The notes beneath the pieces are model-generated. The model ran no database searches, was not told the DNA's origin, and was given only the letters and a program-made list of their open reading frames with translations. Position numbers and translations under genes: made by a program. From assembly GCA_046262315.1 (NCBI GenBank), contig JBHEMZ010000083.1, forward strand, positions 1 to 10,231: a DNA stretch of 10,231 nt, given 5' to 3'. Shown here one piece after another: positions 1 through 6,200 of this stretch (the first letter of the stretch is position 1; each line of letters begins with the position of its first letter). The stretch comes from JACVRM01 sp046262315. GTDB lineage: Bacteria > Actinomycetota > Thermoleophilia > Gaiellales > Gaiellaceae.

Positions 1-171
1 GGAGGGCGGCAGCGACGAGTTCCGCGAGCTGCGCTTCAGCCGCCGCTCCAGCTCGGCCACGCGAGCCTCGAGCCGCTGGTTCGCCTCGACCAACTCGTCC
101 AGCCGTAGCAGCAACGCCAACGCAGTCTCACGATCACCATCAAGGATCGCCTCCGCCTCAGCCCGCTCCAC
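1..171 (-). CDS. IS66-family transposase, N-terminal 57 residues (partial)
   Basis: The minus-strand frame from a GTG at 171 to the window edge is open for 57 codons. It gives an acidic start (VERAEAEAILDGDRET), a leucine-rich coiled-coil-like helix (about residues 18-46), and then KRSSRNSSLPPS. A coiled coil followed by an N-S-S-x-P-P-S motif is the typical N-terminus of IS66 transposases, where it precedes a zinc-binding region and a DDE catalytic domain. Those domains would lie beyond base 1. An in-frame TGA upstream (at about 204-206) and no other canonical start support GTG 171. The transposase would cut and join the element's own ends. Whether it is intact cannot be judged. Confidence 0.7.
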   Translation of the reverse strand, partial: MERAEAEAILDGDRETALALLLRLDELVEANQRLEARVAELERRLKRSSRNSSLPPS

Positions 172-224
172 ACCACAAAGTTCGCCGCCGGGACCGAGGA
201 CCCTTCACCGGGGTGAACGCTTAC
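1..224 (-). mobile_element. IS66-family insertion sequence, one end (rest lies outside the window)
   Basis: The transposase start at 171 is preceded on the minus strand by a sequence whose outer edge reads GTAAGCGTTCACCCC from base 224 downward. IS66-family termini commonly begin GTAAGCG, so the element edge is placed at 224. Just inside is an inverted repeat, TTCACC/GGTGAA (204-217). IS66 elements make 8-bp target duplications; the candidate copy here would be 225-232, but the other end is not visible so this cannot be confirmed. The insertion lies about 29 bases outside the tRNA fragment at 254-295, on the side away from the integrase. Confidence 0.6.
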
Positions 225-253
225 CTAAAGAATCTTTTTTGCAGTTTGTTTAG

Positions 254-295
254 AGCGGATGATGGGACTCGAAGCCACGACCTTCTGCATGGCAA
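254..295 (-). other. tRNA-Gly(GCC) 3' fragment, displaced integration (att) site
   Basis: Read on the minus strand, these 42 bases have exact tRNA geometry from position 32 to 73: anticodon loop TTGCCAT (GCC anticodon), 3' anticodon-stem strand GCAGA, variable AGGTC, T-stem GTGGC, T-loop TTCGAGT, T-stem CCCAT, acceptor strand CATCCGC, and discriminator T. No CCA follows. Upstream bases (TGTCC) do not pair with GCAGA, so identity stops at the anticodon loop and there is no 5' half. Position 53 is C opposite C61, breaking the near-universal G53-C61 pair, so it is not a functional tRNA part. Tyrosine integrases often recombine in tRNA 3' halves, and an integrase gene ends at 450. Since element DNA lies on the 5' side of the fragment, it is the displaced chromosomal copy; the rebuilt intact tRNA should be at the other element end, which I do not find here. 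Confidence 0.75.
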
Positions 296-402
296 GGACA
301 GCACGCGAGCCGACACGACGCGCCAGCGGGCGCCAACCCGCATCGTTACGTGAGTTACCGGTTCAGTGAACGACCCGGGACGCCACCAAGCGACACCCGG
401 AC

Positions 403-422
403 CTGACTGAAAATCTGACTGA
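403..422. repeat. Direct repeat CTGACTGA x2 between att fragment and integrase
   Basis: CTGACTGA occurs at 403-410 and again at 415-422, 12 bases apart start to start, in the noncoding stretch 296-449 between the tRNA fragment and the integrase stop codon. Arm-type binding sites for tyrosine integrases are short direct repeats near the att core, so this is a candidate arm-site pair. The rest of 296-449 holds a short palindrome GTTCA-G-TGAAC (361-371) and no convincing open reading frame or terminator. With only two 8-base copies the functional reading is weak. Confidence 0.3.
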
Positions 423-449
423 CCCGCGGCCCTCTACATGTGGGGGTCG

Positions 450-1589
450 TCACGCGCCCACCCTTGCCGCCTGCGCCCGGGCGAGCACATCGTCGACCAT
501 CACCTGCTCGTCGCGGCTGTCGCGGGCGTACACCTTGAGCGTGAAGCCGGCGTCCGCGTGGCCGGTCAGGCGGGCGAGAGTCGTGGCGGGCAACTCGAGG
601 TCGGTCGCCAGCATGCTCGCGAACGAGTGACGGAGCGAGTGCCAGGAGAGCCGGTCCTCTCCGCCGTCGAGGTGCGCCCGCTGCTTGGCGTCGTCGAGCG
701 CACGGCGCAGGTTCCGTTCCTCCATCGGCCGACCGCCGACCGTACATGCGATCAGGTCGTCGGGTCGCGCGCGCGGCGAGCGAAGCTTCCACTCGACGAG
801 CAGCCGGCGGAGCGCCGGCAGGAGCGGCACGGTGCGGTTGCCAGCCCCAGTCTTTGGCGCCTTCAACGTTCCGTCCGGGAGCGCCGACCGGCGGACGGTG
901 ATCGTGCCGGCCGCGAGATCCACGTCACGCCAGGCGAGCGCGCGAACCTCGCCGAGCCGCAGGCCCGCGTAGGAGGCCAGGCCGAGCGCCGCACGCACAC
1001 GTTCGGACGCGCCAGCGGCGACGAGCTGGGCGAGCGCCTGGTCGTCGAGCACGAGCACCTTGCGGGCGTTGCGCTGACGCGGGAGCTCGGAGGGGGCGAG
1101 CCCGTCCATCGGCGAGCGGGTCAGGATGCGGCGGCGGACGGCGAGCGCGAACGAGCCACGCAGAATCCGATGAATCGCTACGCACGTCCAGGGCGAGTAC
1201 TGCTCGCTCATCCGTCGAAGTAGCCGAGCGACGTCGGTCGGGGTGATGTCCTGCGCGCGCCGGCCGCTGAGAGCGGCGAGGTGGCGGCGGACGAGGTGCT
1301 GTTCGTGCGCATGTGTGCGGTCCGAGCGTCGCCGTGACGTCTGGAACTCGGCGAAGACGTCGGCGAACGTCGTGGTGCTGGGCGCAGACTCGCGTTCCTC
1401 GCGAAGCGCGGCGAGCAGACTGTCCCGCTCGCGGCGGGCGTCGGTCAGGCTGTCGGCGTCGAGTGTCTGCATCCGCCAGCGGTGCGTCTGCGGGCACTGG
1501 TAGCCGGCGATGAAGCGGCCGTCACGGACGTACAGGCCGGGTACGGGTCGGCCGCGCGAGTCGAGCGCGCGAGTGCGGTTCCCCTGCAT
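450..1589 (-). CDS. int: Tyrosine recombinase / integrase
   Basis: A 379-residue site-specific recombinase of the phage-integrase family that would insert and excise the element at the tRNA-Gly site. An N-terminal arm-binding-like region (about residues 1-60) is followed by a SAM-like core-binding domain (about 73-160) and a catalytic domain (about 175-370). All expected catalytic residues are visible: R211 in AGLRLGE, K246 in APKTGAG, H317 and R320 in SWHSLRHSF, H344 in LTGHAD, and nucleophile Y354 in KVYARD. The ATG at 1589 is chosen over an earlier in-frame start at 1622 because GAAGGAG lies five bases upstream of it. The gene follows the excisionase-like gene after 38 bases and ends about 155 bases from the att fragment, the usual integrase-next-to-att layout. 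It appears intact. Confidence 0.93.
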   Translation of the reverse strand: MQGNRTRALDSRGRPVPGLYVRDGRFIAGYQCPQTHRWRMQTLDADSLTDARRERDSLLAALREERESAPSTTTFADVFAEFQTSRRRSDRTHAHEQHLVRRHLAALSGRRAQDITPTDVARLLRRMSEQYSPWTCVAIHRILRGSFALAVRRRILTRSPMDGLAPSELPRQRNARKVLVLDDQALAQLVAAGASERVRAALGLASYAGLRLGEVRALAWRDVDLAAGTITVRRSALPDGTLKAPKTGAGNRTVPLLPALRRLLVEWKLRSPRARPDDLIACTVGGRPMEERNLRRALDDAKQRAHLDGGEDRLSWHSLRHSFASMLATDLELPATTLARLTGHADAGFTLKVYARDSRDEQVMVDDVLARAQAARVGA

Positions 1590-1594
1590 CTCTT

Positions 1595-1601
1595 CTCCTT
1601 C
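1595..1601 (-). promoter_or_regulatory. Strong ribosome binding site fixing the integrase start
   Basis: On the minus strand the bases read GAAGGAG, five bases before ATG 1589. This near-consensus Shine-Dalgarno decides the start in favour of 1589 instead of 1622. It is the only gene of the minus-strand cluster with its own clear site; the upstream genes rely on GTGA overlaps. Confidence 0.7.
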
Positions 1602-1627
1602 GGGTCGAGCGGTTGGCACCACGTACT

Positions 1628-1954
1628 CTACTCCTCCGCGACGGCGGGGTGGAGCGGTTGGCGCTTCTCCTCCCCCGTCGTCGCTCGCGCCAGCGCGTCA
1701 AGGTCGTCACGGTGCAGGAGTCGTCGCCGGCCAATCGTGGACGACCGGATCCGCCCCTTCTCGATGAGGCGCTGGAGCGTCCGCTCGGAGACCCGGAGGT
1801 AGTCCGCGGCCGGGGCTATCTCCATCCACGGTGACCACGTGCGGTCCTGTCCCGCCTCGGCCAGCGCCGCGGTCACACGCTCTGTGACGAGTTCGTCGAT
1901 CGCCGAGAGCAGGTCAGCGCTCAGGACTCCGGCCAGGCGTTCGCGGGCGGTCAC
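1628..1954 (-). CDS. Excisionase-type helix-turn-helix DNA-binding protein
   Basis: A 108-residue protein with a short helical N-terminal region (about 1-40) followed by a compact winged-helix domain of the MerR/excisionase type (about residues 42-90): WMEIAPAADYLRVSERTLQRL, then the arginine-rich wing IRSSTIGRRRLLHRDDLDALA. The pattern of an A-A-x-Y/L-L-x-V-S turn, a recognition helix and a final R-x-D-L-D-A-L-A is typical of excisionases and small regulators beside integrase genes. It probably binds near the att site to direct excision, or controls the operon. The GTG start overlaps the preceding gene's TGA (GTGA, 1951-1954), implying coupled translation. The integrase follows 38 bases after its stop. 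Excisionase versus repressor cannot be decided from sequence. Confidence 0.85.
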   Translation of the reverse strand: MTARERLAGVLSADLLSAIDELVTERVTAALAEAGQDRTWSPWMEIAPAADYLRVSERTLQRLIEKGRIRSSTIGRRRLLHRDDLDALARATTGEEKRQPLHPAVAEE

Positions 1955-3088
1955 AAGACCTCCGCCTCTCCGTCGAGCACAACATCGTCCTCGACGATCG
2001 CCGCAACGACCGCATCCCAAGGCATCTCCGGGTGCATCTCGAGCGCGTTTGCAACCCTGGTGAGAAGGTCGCTCGGGACGGTCGTTCGAGCGGCTTTGTC
2101 TGCCGCGTCCCGATGAGCCACCCGGATCGCACGGTTGATCGTCTCCAGCTCGAATGCCCGCCGGTATGCCCCCTCCAGCATCGGGACGTCGGGTATCACC
2201 TTGGTTACACCCTGCTCGTCGAGTTTGTGCTCGAACCAGTCGATGAACGTCCGGCCGACGAGCGCGTTCAGCTCGACGCGACGGCCGCGAAACGGCGGCT
2301 CCTCCGTCTCGCACAGGTACAGGACCTCGTGGGCGGTCGCGCCCCGGCGGATCAGGTTCGGGCGAGGGTCGGCCTTGCCCTCTTTCCCGTAGGTGACAGG
2401 CTCGGACATCTCCGCCAACCCCCAGCGGGAGTCCATAACGTCGTTGAGGCGGAGCCCGATGTCCACCAGGTCGCCGTCGCCGAGTGTGTTGTAGATGCCG
2501 ATCCCGGCCTTGTCGAAATCGTGCGCGACCAGGATCGGGACGTCGTGGCGGTCGCGCAAGGTGCGGAGCAGCCGTCGGGCCGCATGGATGCTGTACCCCT
2601 TGCAGGAGGCGACCGCGATGTCCCAGCGCTCTTGGACGCCGGCCGCGGCGATCTGTTCCGCGAAGCCCTCCTTCTCGATGTACACGATCGCCTGGAACCG
2701 ATACTCCGGCCCGTGCGTCGGGAAGTCGAGCGCGAACTGGGGCGGGTGGTGCGTCGGCGTCCATTCGGCATGCCCGTTCAGGTACCCGCGAACGTCAAGA
2801 GTCCCGAGCGGAACCCTTGTCTGAGTGTGCGGCTCCAGGAACGTACCGCGTGCGTCGCGGATGACATCCCAGTCCGCGGTTTCGTCGGGGTGCGTGTTCA
2901 GGTACTGCGCGAGCAGCCCCCCGCCCTGGCCCTTCAGGATGTAGTCGTGCTTGAGCTCATCGCCGAGCCCCGTGAGACGCCGGCAGGCGTATGCGATCTG
3001 CCGTCCTGGGGCCGGCAGGCGTCCGTAATCACTCGCCTCGAGGTACGACCCGCGGCATGACAGCGAAGACGAGCTCCTTGATCGTCAC
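1951..3088 (-). CDS. Spo11/topoisomerase VI-A-like TOPRIM protein, disrupted by a one-base frameshift
   Basis: The uninterrupted frame with a canonical start covers only 2685-1951, but the same frame is open and protein-like for about 120 codons further upstream without any ATG, GTG or TTG. A second frame starting at GTG 3088 (overlapping the previous gene's TGA) encodes VTIKELVFAVMPR and then stops at 3029-3031. Removing one G from the GGG at 3051-3049 joins both into 378 residues. In that joined numbering, RQIAYACRR (Y33) resembles the catalytic-tyrosine motif of Spo11/TopVI-A, IVYIEKEG (E138/E140) and LVAHDFDKAG (D190, D192) form a TOPRIM metal site, and residues about 200-378 are an unassigned helical region. 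Such proteins cleave or process DNA through a tyrosine and metal ions; this activity is inferred. The break may be a sequencing error, a real mutation or programmed +1 frameshifting. If the frame is really broken, the 2685 product would lack the tyrosine region. Confidence 0.7.
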
Positions 3089-3264
3089 GCCGCCCTCCGC
3101 ATCTCGTCGGCGACAGCGAAGGCGTGCAGGTACAGCTCGACGAGCGGATCGTGCGAGCCGATCCATTCGGCGAGCCGTGCTTCGTCACCTTCGCGCTCGG
3201 CGTGGATCTCGATGCTCGGCCGGCCCTCGAGCGGCAACGTGATGACGACGGCCGGGACGCTCAC
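3085..3264 (-). CDS. Small 59-residue protein of unknown function
   Basis: GTG at 3264 overlaps the TGA of the primase-helicase (GTGA, 3261-3264), and its own TGA overlaps the GTG of the next gene (GTGA, 3085-3088). The product starts VSVPAVVITLPLEGRPSIEI and continues with an acidic, probably helical half (ELYLHAFAVADEMRRAA at the end). An N-terminal beta-like strand followed by helices suggests a small folded protein. I recognise no family. Coupled overlaps on both sides are the main evidence that it is a real gene. Its stop is in the same frame as the downstream TOPRIM gene, but the coding-like N-terminus of that gene lies in another frame, so a read-through fusion is not favoured. Confidence 0.65.
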   Translation of the reverse strand: MSVPAVVITLPLEGRPSIEIHAEREGDEARLAEWIGSHDPLVELYLHAFAVADEMRRAA

Positions 3265-5480
3265 GCCGCCTCCGGCTCGGGGGTTACCTGAACGTCGGAG
3301 TCGGCGGGGTAGGCAGGTGACCTCGCGGCTACCCCCCCTTCGGGGGGGTAAGCCGTCGGGTAACCAGCCTCATCCCCAAGGGCGTCACCCGGGTTACCTG
3401 GGGTTACCTCGACGTCCCGGGTAACCCTTTCGTCGGGACGAAACCGCCAGCATTTGGCGGACGGCTGCCGGCCGGGTGGCCCTTCCATGTACTCGAACGA
3501 GCCCGCCGCGACGAGTTCGGCCAGCGCCCCCTTCACGGCCTCCTGGCCAGCGCCGATGCCCTTCTTCGCGGCCTTCCACTCGTTGACGGTCCGCCACTCG
3601 TGATCGCCGCCGAGCTCGCGCAGCTCGGCCGCGTAGTCGCGTTCGGGCAGCAGGTCGCGCGGATCGCGGCGGAAGCCTTCTTCGCGGCCGTAGAGCAGCC
3701 CCCAGGGGTCGAGGCCGACGGGTAGGTCGCCGTCGCGGTCCTTGAAGAAGTAGAGCCGGGAGTAGCCGTGCTCGACGCGCTGGATGCCTTGCACGACTTC
3801 GGCGCCGCGCGTGATCGCGGTCGAGCCGAAGATGTCGTGGATCGTCATCTTCGTTCCCGCCTTCGGGTCGACGGGCTTCCGCAGATGCACCGGCAGGATC
3901 AGCGCGAACCCGAAGCGCGCGCGCCAGCCGTCGAGCCGGCGCATCATGTCGACCATCTCGCGCTCGGCGTTCGCCTCGCCTTGGTGCGCCTTGTAGTGGG
4001 CGTCGAGGACGACCACGTCGTAGCGGCCCCGTTCGAGGACGCGCTCGAGCGCGGCGACGTGCTCGGCGTTCGAGTCGAGCGCCAGCCCATCGGGGATCAG
4101 CGACAGGTCGACGCGGTCGCTGTCCTCGAGTCCCGCTTCGCGCAGCCGCTTCTTCACGGTGCGCAGCCCCTGCTCGAGGTCGAGGATCAGCGCGCGGCCG
4201 CCTGCGCCTCCCCAGCCGAGCAGCTCGCCGCCGGTCGTGATTGCCTTGATGGCGTCGAGGACGAACACCGTCTTCCCCTCGCCGGTCGCGCCGCCGATGA
4301 TCGTGCGGTAGCCGTGCACGACGGCCGAGCCGAGTAGTTCCGCCTCGACGGTCGGCTCCGGAAGCGCCATCAGGTCGCGAGCGGTGTGAACCTCGATCGC
4401 GTACGCGTCGCGGTCGGCGCGGTCATCGCCTGCCGGCTCGCCGACGGCGGGGACGTCCGCGCGCGCGGGCGAAGTGTCGGACGCGCGGCCGGCGATAACG
4501 AAGCGCGGCGTGCGTTCGATGCAGGAGATGACGAACTGGCGCGTCTCCTCCCGGAGCTCGGGCGTGGTCGCCGGCCGCAGGAGGTCGGTCAGGTCGTAGC
4601 CGTCGTCGCGGTGGTCGCCGTGGTCGACGAGCCGCACCTCTGCCACCACACTCGCAAGATCAGCGGCGACCCGCCCAGCAGCCAGGCGGCCCGCCGCGTC
4701 GGCGTCGAACCACACCGCCACCCGCCGGCCGCGGAACCGTTCCGCCCATTCGGAACGCCAGCCTTCGACACCCGGAACCCCGACCGCGCTCAAGCCGCAC
4801 GAGACGGCCGCTGCGACGTCCGGCTCGCCCTCCACGAGCAGAACCCACCCTTCGGCATCCGTGAGCGTCTCCGGCGGCGGGAACAGCTCGCGCCGCGAGC
4901 CGCGGTCCGCCTTCAGCTTCGGCGCGCCGTTTCGCCGGTCGACGTTCGGCTGGTACCTCGTGATCCCGACGAGCGCCCCGGTCGCGTCGCGGGCCGGGAT
5001 CGTCACCCGATCGCCGTCCAACCCGATCCCGAGCGCGCGGATTGCCTCGGCCGTCCAGCCGCGAAGTTCCTCCAGCCGGCGGAGCGCCGCTGCGTTGGCG
5101 AGCAGCGCGTCGGCGTAGCCCTGGACGATCGCCTCGGGGAAACGGTGACGTGCTGGACGCTCGTCGCGCCGCTCCGTGTTGCGGAGCCCTACTGGCCGCT
5201 CGTCGCCGTCGTGGCGCACAAGCCCGCGGGCTTCCAACAGTCGCATCGCGTCGGCGGGTGAGCGTCCGAGCGCGAGCGCCGCGTCGTACGCACCACCCTT
5301 TGCCGAGCAGCCGTGACAGCACCAGACACCGCTCTCGACGTTCAGGCTCGCGCTGCGGTCGCGGTCGTTGTGGCGGTGCGCGCCCGGATTGGCGAAGCAG
5401 CGCACCCCGACGTTCGGCCCTCCGTGCGGAAGGTCGACGCCGAGATCGGCAAACAGCCCCCGGACGTCGCCTGCCGTCAC
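3261..5480 (-). CDS. Zinc-finger/TOPRIM primase fused to RecA-like (RepA-type) helicase
   Basis: This 739-residue protein probably primes and unwinds the element's DNA. Domain order: a CHC2-type zinc finger (C28, H35 or H37, C55, C58 in VWCCHGC); a linker and the TOPRIM primase core (E217 in LLVEGEPD, D259 and D261 in AVWFDADAAG, then YDLTDLL near 295-301); a RecA/RepA-like ATPase with Walker A GGATGEGKT (396-404, K403), Walker B ALILDLE (430-436), a further VVVLDAHYKA strand (489-498) and LPVHLRK (529-535); a winged-helix-like segment (about 610-680); and a Pro/Gly/Thr-rich, probably disordered tail (about 685-739). The GTG at 5480 is chosen because it overlaps the previous TGA (GTGA); an earlier in-frame start at 5540 would lie inside the neighbouring gene. 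The tail DNA carries the GGTTACC repeats listed separately. Similar primase-helicases occur in plasmids, phages and integrative elements. Confidence 0.88.
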   Translation of the reverse strand: MTAGDVRGLFADLGVDLPHGGPNVGVRCFANPGAHRHNDRDRSASLNVESGVWCCHGCSAKGGAYDAALALGRSPADAMRLLEARGLVRHDGDERPVGLRNTERRDERPARHRFPEAIVQGYADALLANAAALRRLEELRGWTAEAIRALGIGLDGDRVTIPARDATGALVGITRYQPNVDRRNGAPKLKADRGSRRELFPPPETLTDAEGWVLLVEGEPDVAAAVSCGLSAVGVPGVEGWRSEWAERFRGRRVAVWFDADAAGRLAAGRVAADLASVVAEVRLVDHGDHRDDGYDLTDLLRPATTPELREETRQFVISCIERTPRFVIAGRASDTSPARADVPAVGEPAGDDRADRDAYAIEVHTARDLMALPEPTVEAELLGSAVVHGYRTIIGGATGEGKTVFVLDAIKAITTGGELLGWGGAGGRALILDLEQGLRTVKKRLREAGLEDSDRVDLSLIPDGLALDSNAEHVAALERVLERGRYDVVVLDAHYKAHQGEANAEREMVDMMRRLDGWRARFGFALILPVHLRKPVDPKAGTKMTIHDIFGSTAITRGAEVVQGIQRVEHGYSRLYFFKDRDGDLPVGLDPWGLLYGREEGFRRDPRDLLPERDYAAELRELGGDHEWRTVNEWKAAKKGIGAGQEAVKGALAELVAAGSFEYMEGPPGRQPSAKCWRFRPDERVTRDVEVTPGNPGDALGDEAGYPTAYPPEGGVAARSPAYPADSDVQVTPEPEAA
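3282..3426. repeat. GGTTACC/GGTAACC motif cluster inside the primase-helicase tail
   Basis: On the plus strand GGTTACC is at 3282-3288, 3392-3398 and 3402-3408, and its complement GGTAACC at 3359-3365 and 3420-3426: five exact heptamers in 145 bases, with near matches such as GGTGACC at 3316-3322. Several are flanked by CCCGGG. In the minus-strand gene the motif is read in two codon phases (V-T and G-N-P or G-Y-P), so protein repetition alone does not explain it. Iteron-like replication sites or a regulator array are possible. Confidence 0.6.
3327..3354. repeat. GC-rich hairpin, C7-TTC-G7 core
   Basis: Left arm GGC-TACCCCCCC and right arm GGGGGGGTA-A-GCC pair as a 12-bp stem with one bulged A (3351) and a three-base TTC loop (or a CUUCGG-type loop if drawn differently). 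It lies inside the coding tail of the primase-helicase, between two GGTTACC-type motifs. It has no U-run for a Rho-independent terminator. It could be an extruded structure at an origin, an RNA pause site, or a by-product of proline/glycine codons. Confidence 0.5.
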
Positions 5481-5986
5481 AACAGCTCCTCGCGGTAGCG
5501 ACGAACGTCGAGGTCGGCGAGCTCCGCGATCAGCGGCCACACAGCGTCAGCCTCGCCGTGCGCGTCGGCGAGCAGGCGCCGCCGGGCTAAGTCGGGTTCA
5601 GGTTCGTCTGGTCGGCCTGGGGAGCGTGCCCGGCAGCGGTGGACGCGGCGGCCACGCGGCCGAGGGCGAGCGCCTACGACGGTGCGGCGCGGCAGGCAGC
5701 GCGCGCGCGCGGTCGCATGGGCGACGCGGGCGACGCGGAGCTCGTGAAAGCTCTCGCGGGCCGGTTGCCACGCCTCGGCGTAGCGGGTGAACGTCTCGCC
5801 GGCGTCCGTCTGCTCATTGCCCAGAGCGACGATCCGCAACGTCCCGTCGGGAGCTTCGACGATCATCGGCGTCGCCGCGAACGCGGCGCTCAGCTCCGCG
5901 CGGCGGTCGTCGTAATCCGCTCGCGCCGCCTTTACGGCGGCACGCGACCCTGGCCTCGGCCACTCGCCTACGTCGTCTCGGGACAT
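5477..5986 (-). CDS. Hypothetical protein, first gene of the element operon
   Basis: A 169-residue protein if ATG 5986 is used; an in-frame TTG at 6019 would add 11 residues, and neither start has a strong ribosome binding site. Residues 1-90 look like a folded helical and beta segment (for example TPMIVEAPDGTLRIVALGNEQT at about 39-60, shown here only as TPMIVEAP...LRIVAL). Residues about 92-126 are very rich in arginine and proline and may be a disordered or nucleic-acid-binding linker. The C-terminus is an acidic helical end (about 133-169). Its TGA overlaps the primase-helicase GTG (GTGA, 5477-5480), which argues that the frame is real. I recognise no family; its position suggests a replication or regulatory accessory role. 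The arginine-rich middle could also hint at an old frameshift, but the other two frames there are closed. Confidence 0.6.
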   Translation of the reverse strand: MSRDDVGEWPRPGSRAAVKAARADYDDRRAELSAAFAATPMIVEAPDGTLRIVALGNEQTDAGETFTRYAEAWQPARESFHELRVARVAHATARARCLPRRTVVGARPRPRGRRVHRCRARSPGRPDEPEPDLARRRLLADAHGEADAVWPLIAELADLDVRRYREELL

Positions 5987-6200
5987 CGCCGGTTCATCGT
6001 CGTGTGTATGGGCGTCCAACCCATCACGCTCAGTATGAACAGCGCGGCAGACAGCACGGCCTCCCGAACGACGAGCGCCCGCTCGAGGCGGGCGCGACGC
6101 CGGGACTTTTCACACACGGCCGAACCAGACGACCGACACCTAGCCTATCGGGGCGGTCGGCCGACTCGCGCACGAGGAGCAGGACGAGGAGCGCGACTAC
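5987..6200. promoter_or_regulatory. Intergenic region between divergent gene groups
   Basis: This 214-base gap separates the minus-strand operon from the plus-strand genes and must hold the start signals for the former. It contains a perfect inverted repeat, GCGCCCGC-TCGAG-GCGGGCGC (6076-6096), that could be an operator. A CATACT-like -10 element is seen on the minus strand near 6030 without a convincing -35. From 6144 the frame of the 6201 gene is already open and protein-like (ending DEERDYVREIEEL), so the right part may be decayed coding sequence. No tRNA or att repeat was seen here. Confidence 0.4.

Noticed and set aside
355..792. Minus-strand 145-codon frame overlapping the integrase 3' end
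   Set aside because: It lies in a different frame of the integrase catalytic region and is Arg/Pro/Ala-rich without motifs.
438..1223. Plus-strand open frame opposite the integrase
   Set aside because: The minus strand encodes all integrase catalytic residues here; the plus frame is low-complexity Arg/Glu/Gly text with no motif.
2032..3060. Long plus-strand open frame of 342 codons opposite the TOPRIM gene
   Set aside because: It is antisense to clear TOPRIM coding sequence and shows the Arg/Val/Leu-rich composition of a GC-driven shadow frame. It has no recognisable motif.
3060..3087. Stop-codon read-through joining the 59-residue protein to the TOPRIM gene, which share a frame
   Set aside because: The peptide right after the stop (RSRSSSSLS) is not protein-like in context, while the frame starting at GTG 3088 gives the family-like TIKELVFAVM start. 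A one-base shift explains the data better.
2934..3188. Minus-strand 84-codon frame spanning the frame break
   Set aside because: It is the third frame at the break, Ser/Thr/Arg-rich, and does not continue either conserved part of the TOPRIM protein.
3282..3426. CRISPR-like array
   Set aside because: The units are only 7 bases, irregularly spaced, in both orientations and inside a gene; there are no uniform repeats or spacers.
4386..5261. Plus-strand open frame of 291 codons opposite the primase domain
   Set aside because: It is antisense to the TOPRIM and zinc-finger coding region and has no family features.
6076..6096. Inverted repeat considered as a Rho-independent terminator
   Set aside because: No T-run follows directly on either strand, and it sits between divergent genes where no transcript needs to end. 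It is kept only as a possible operator.
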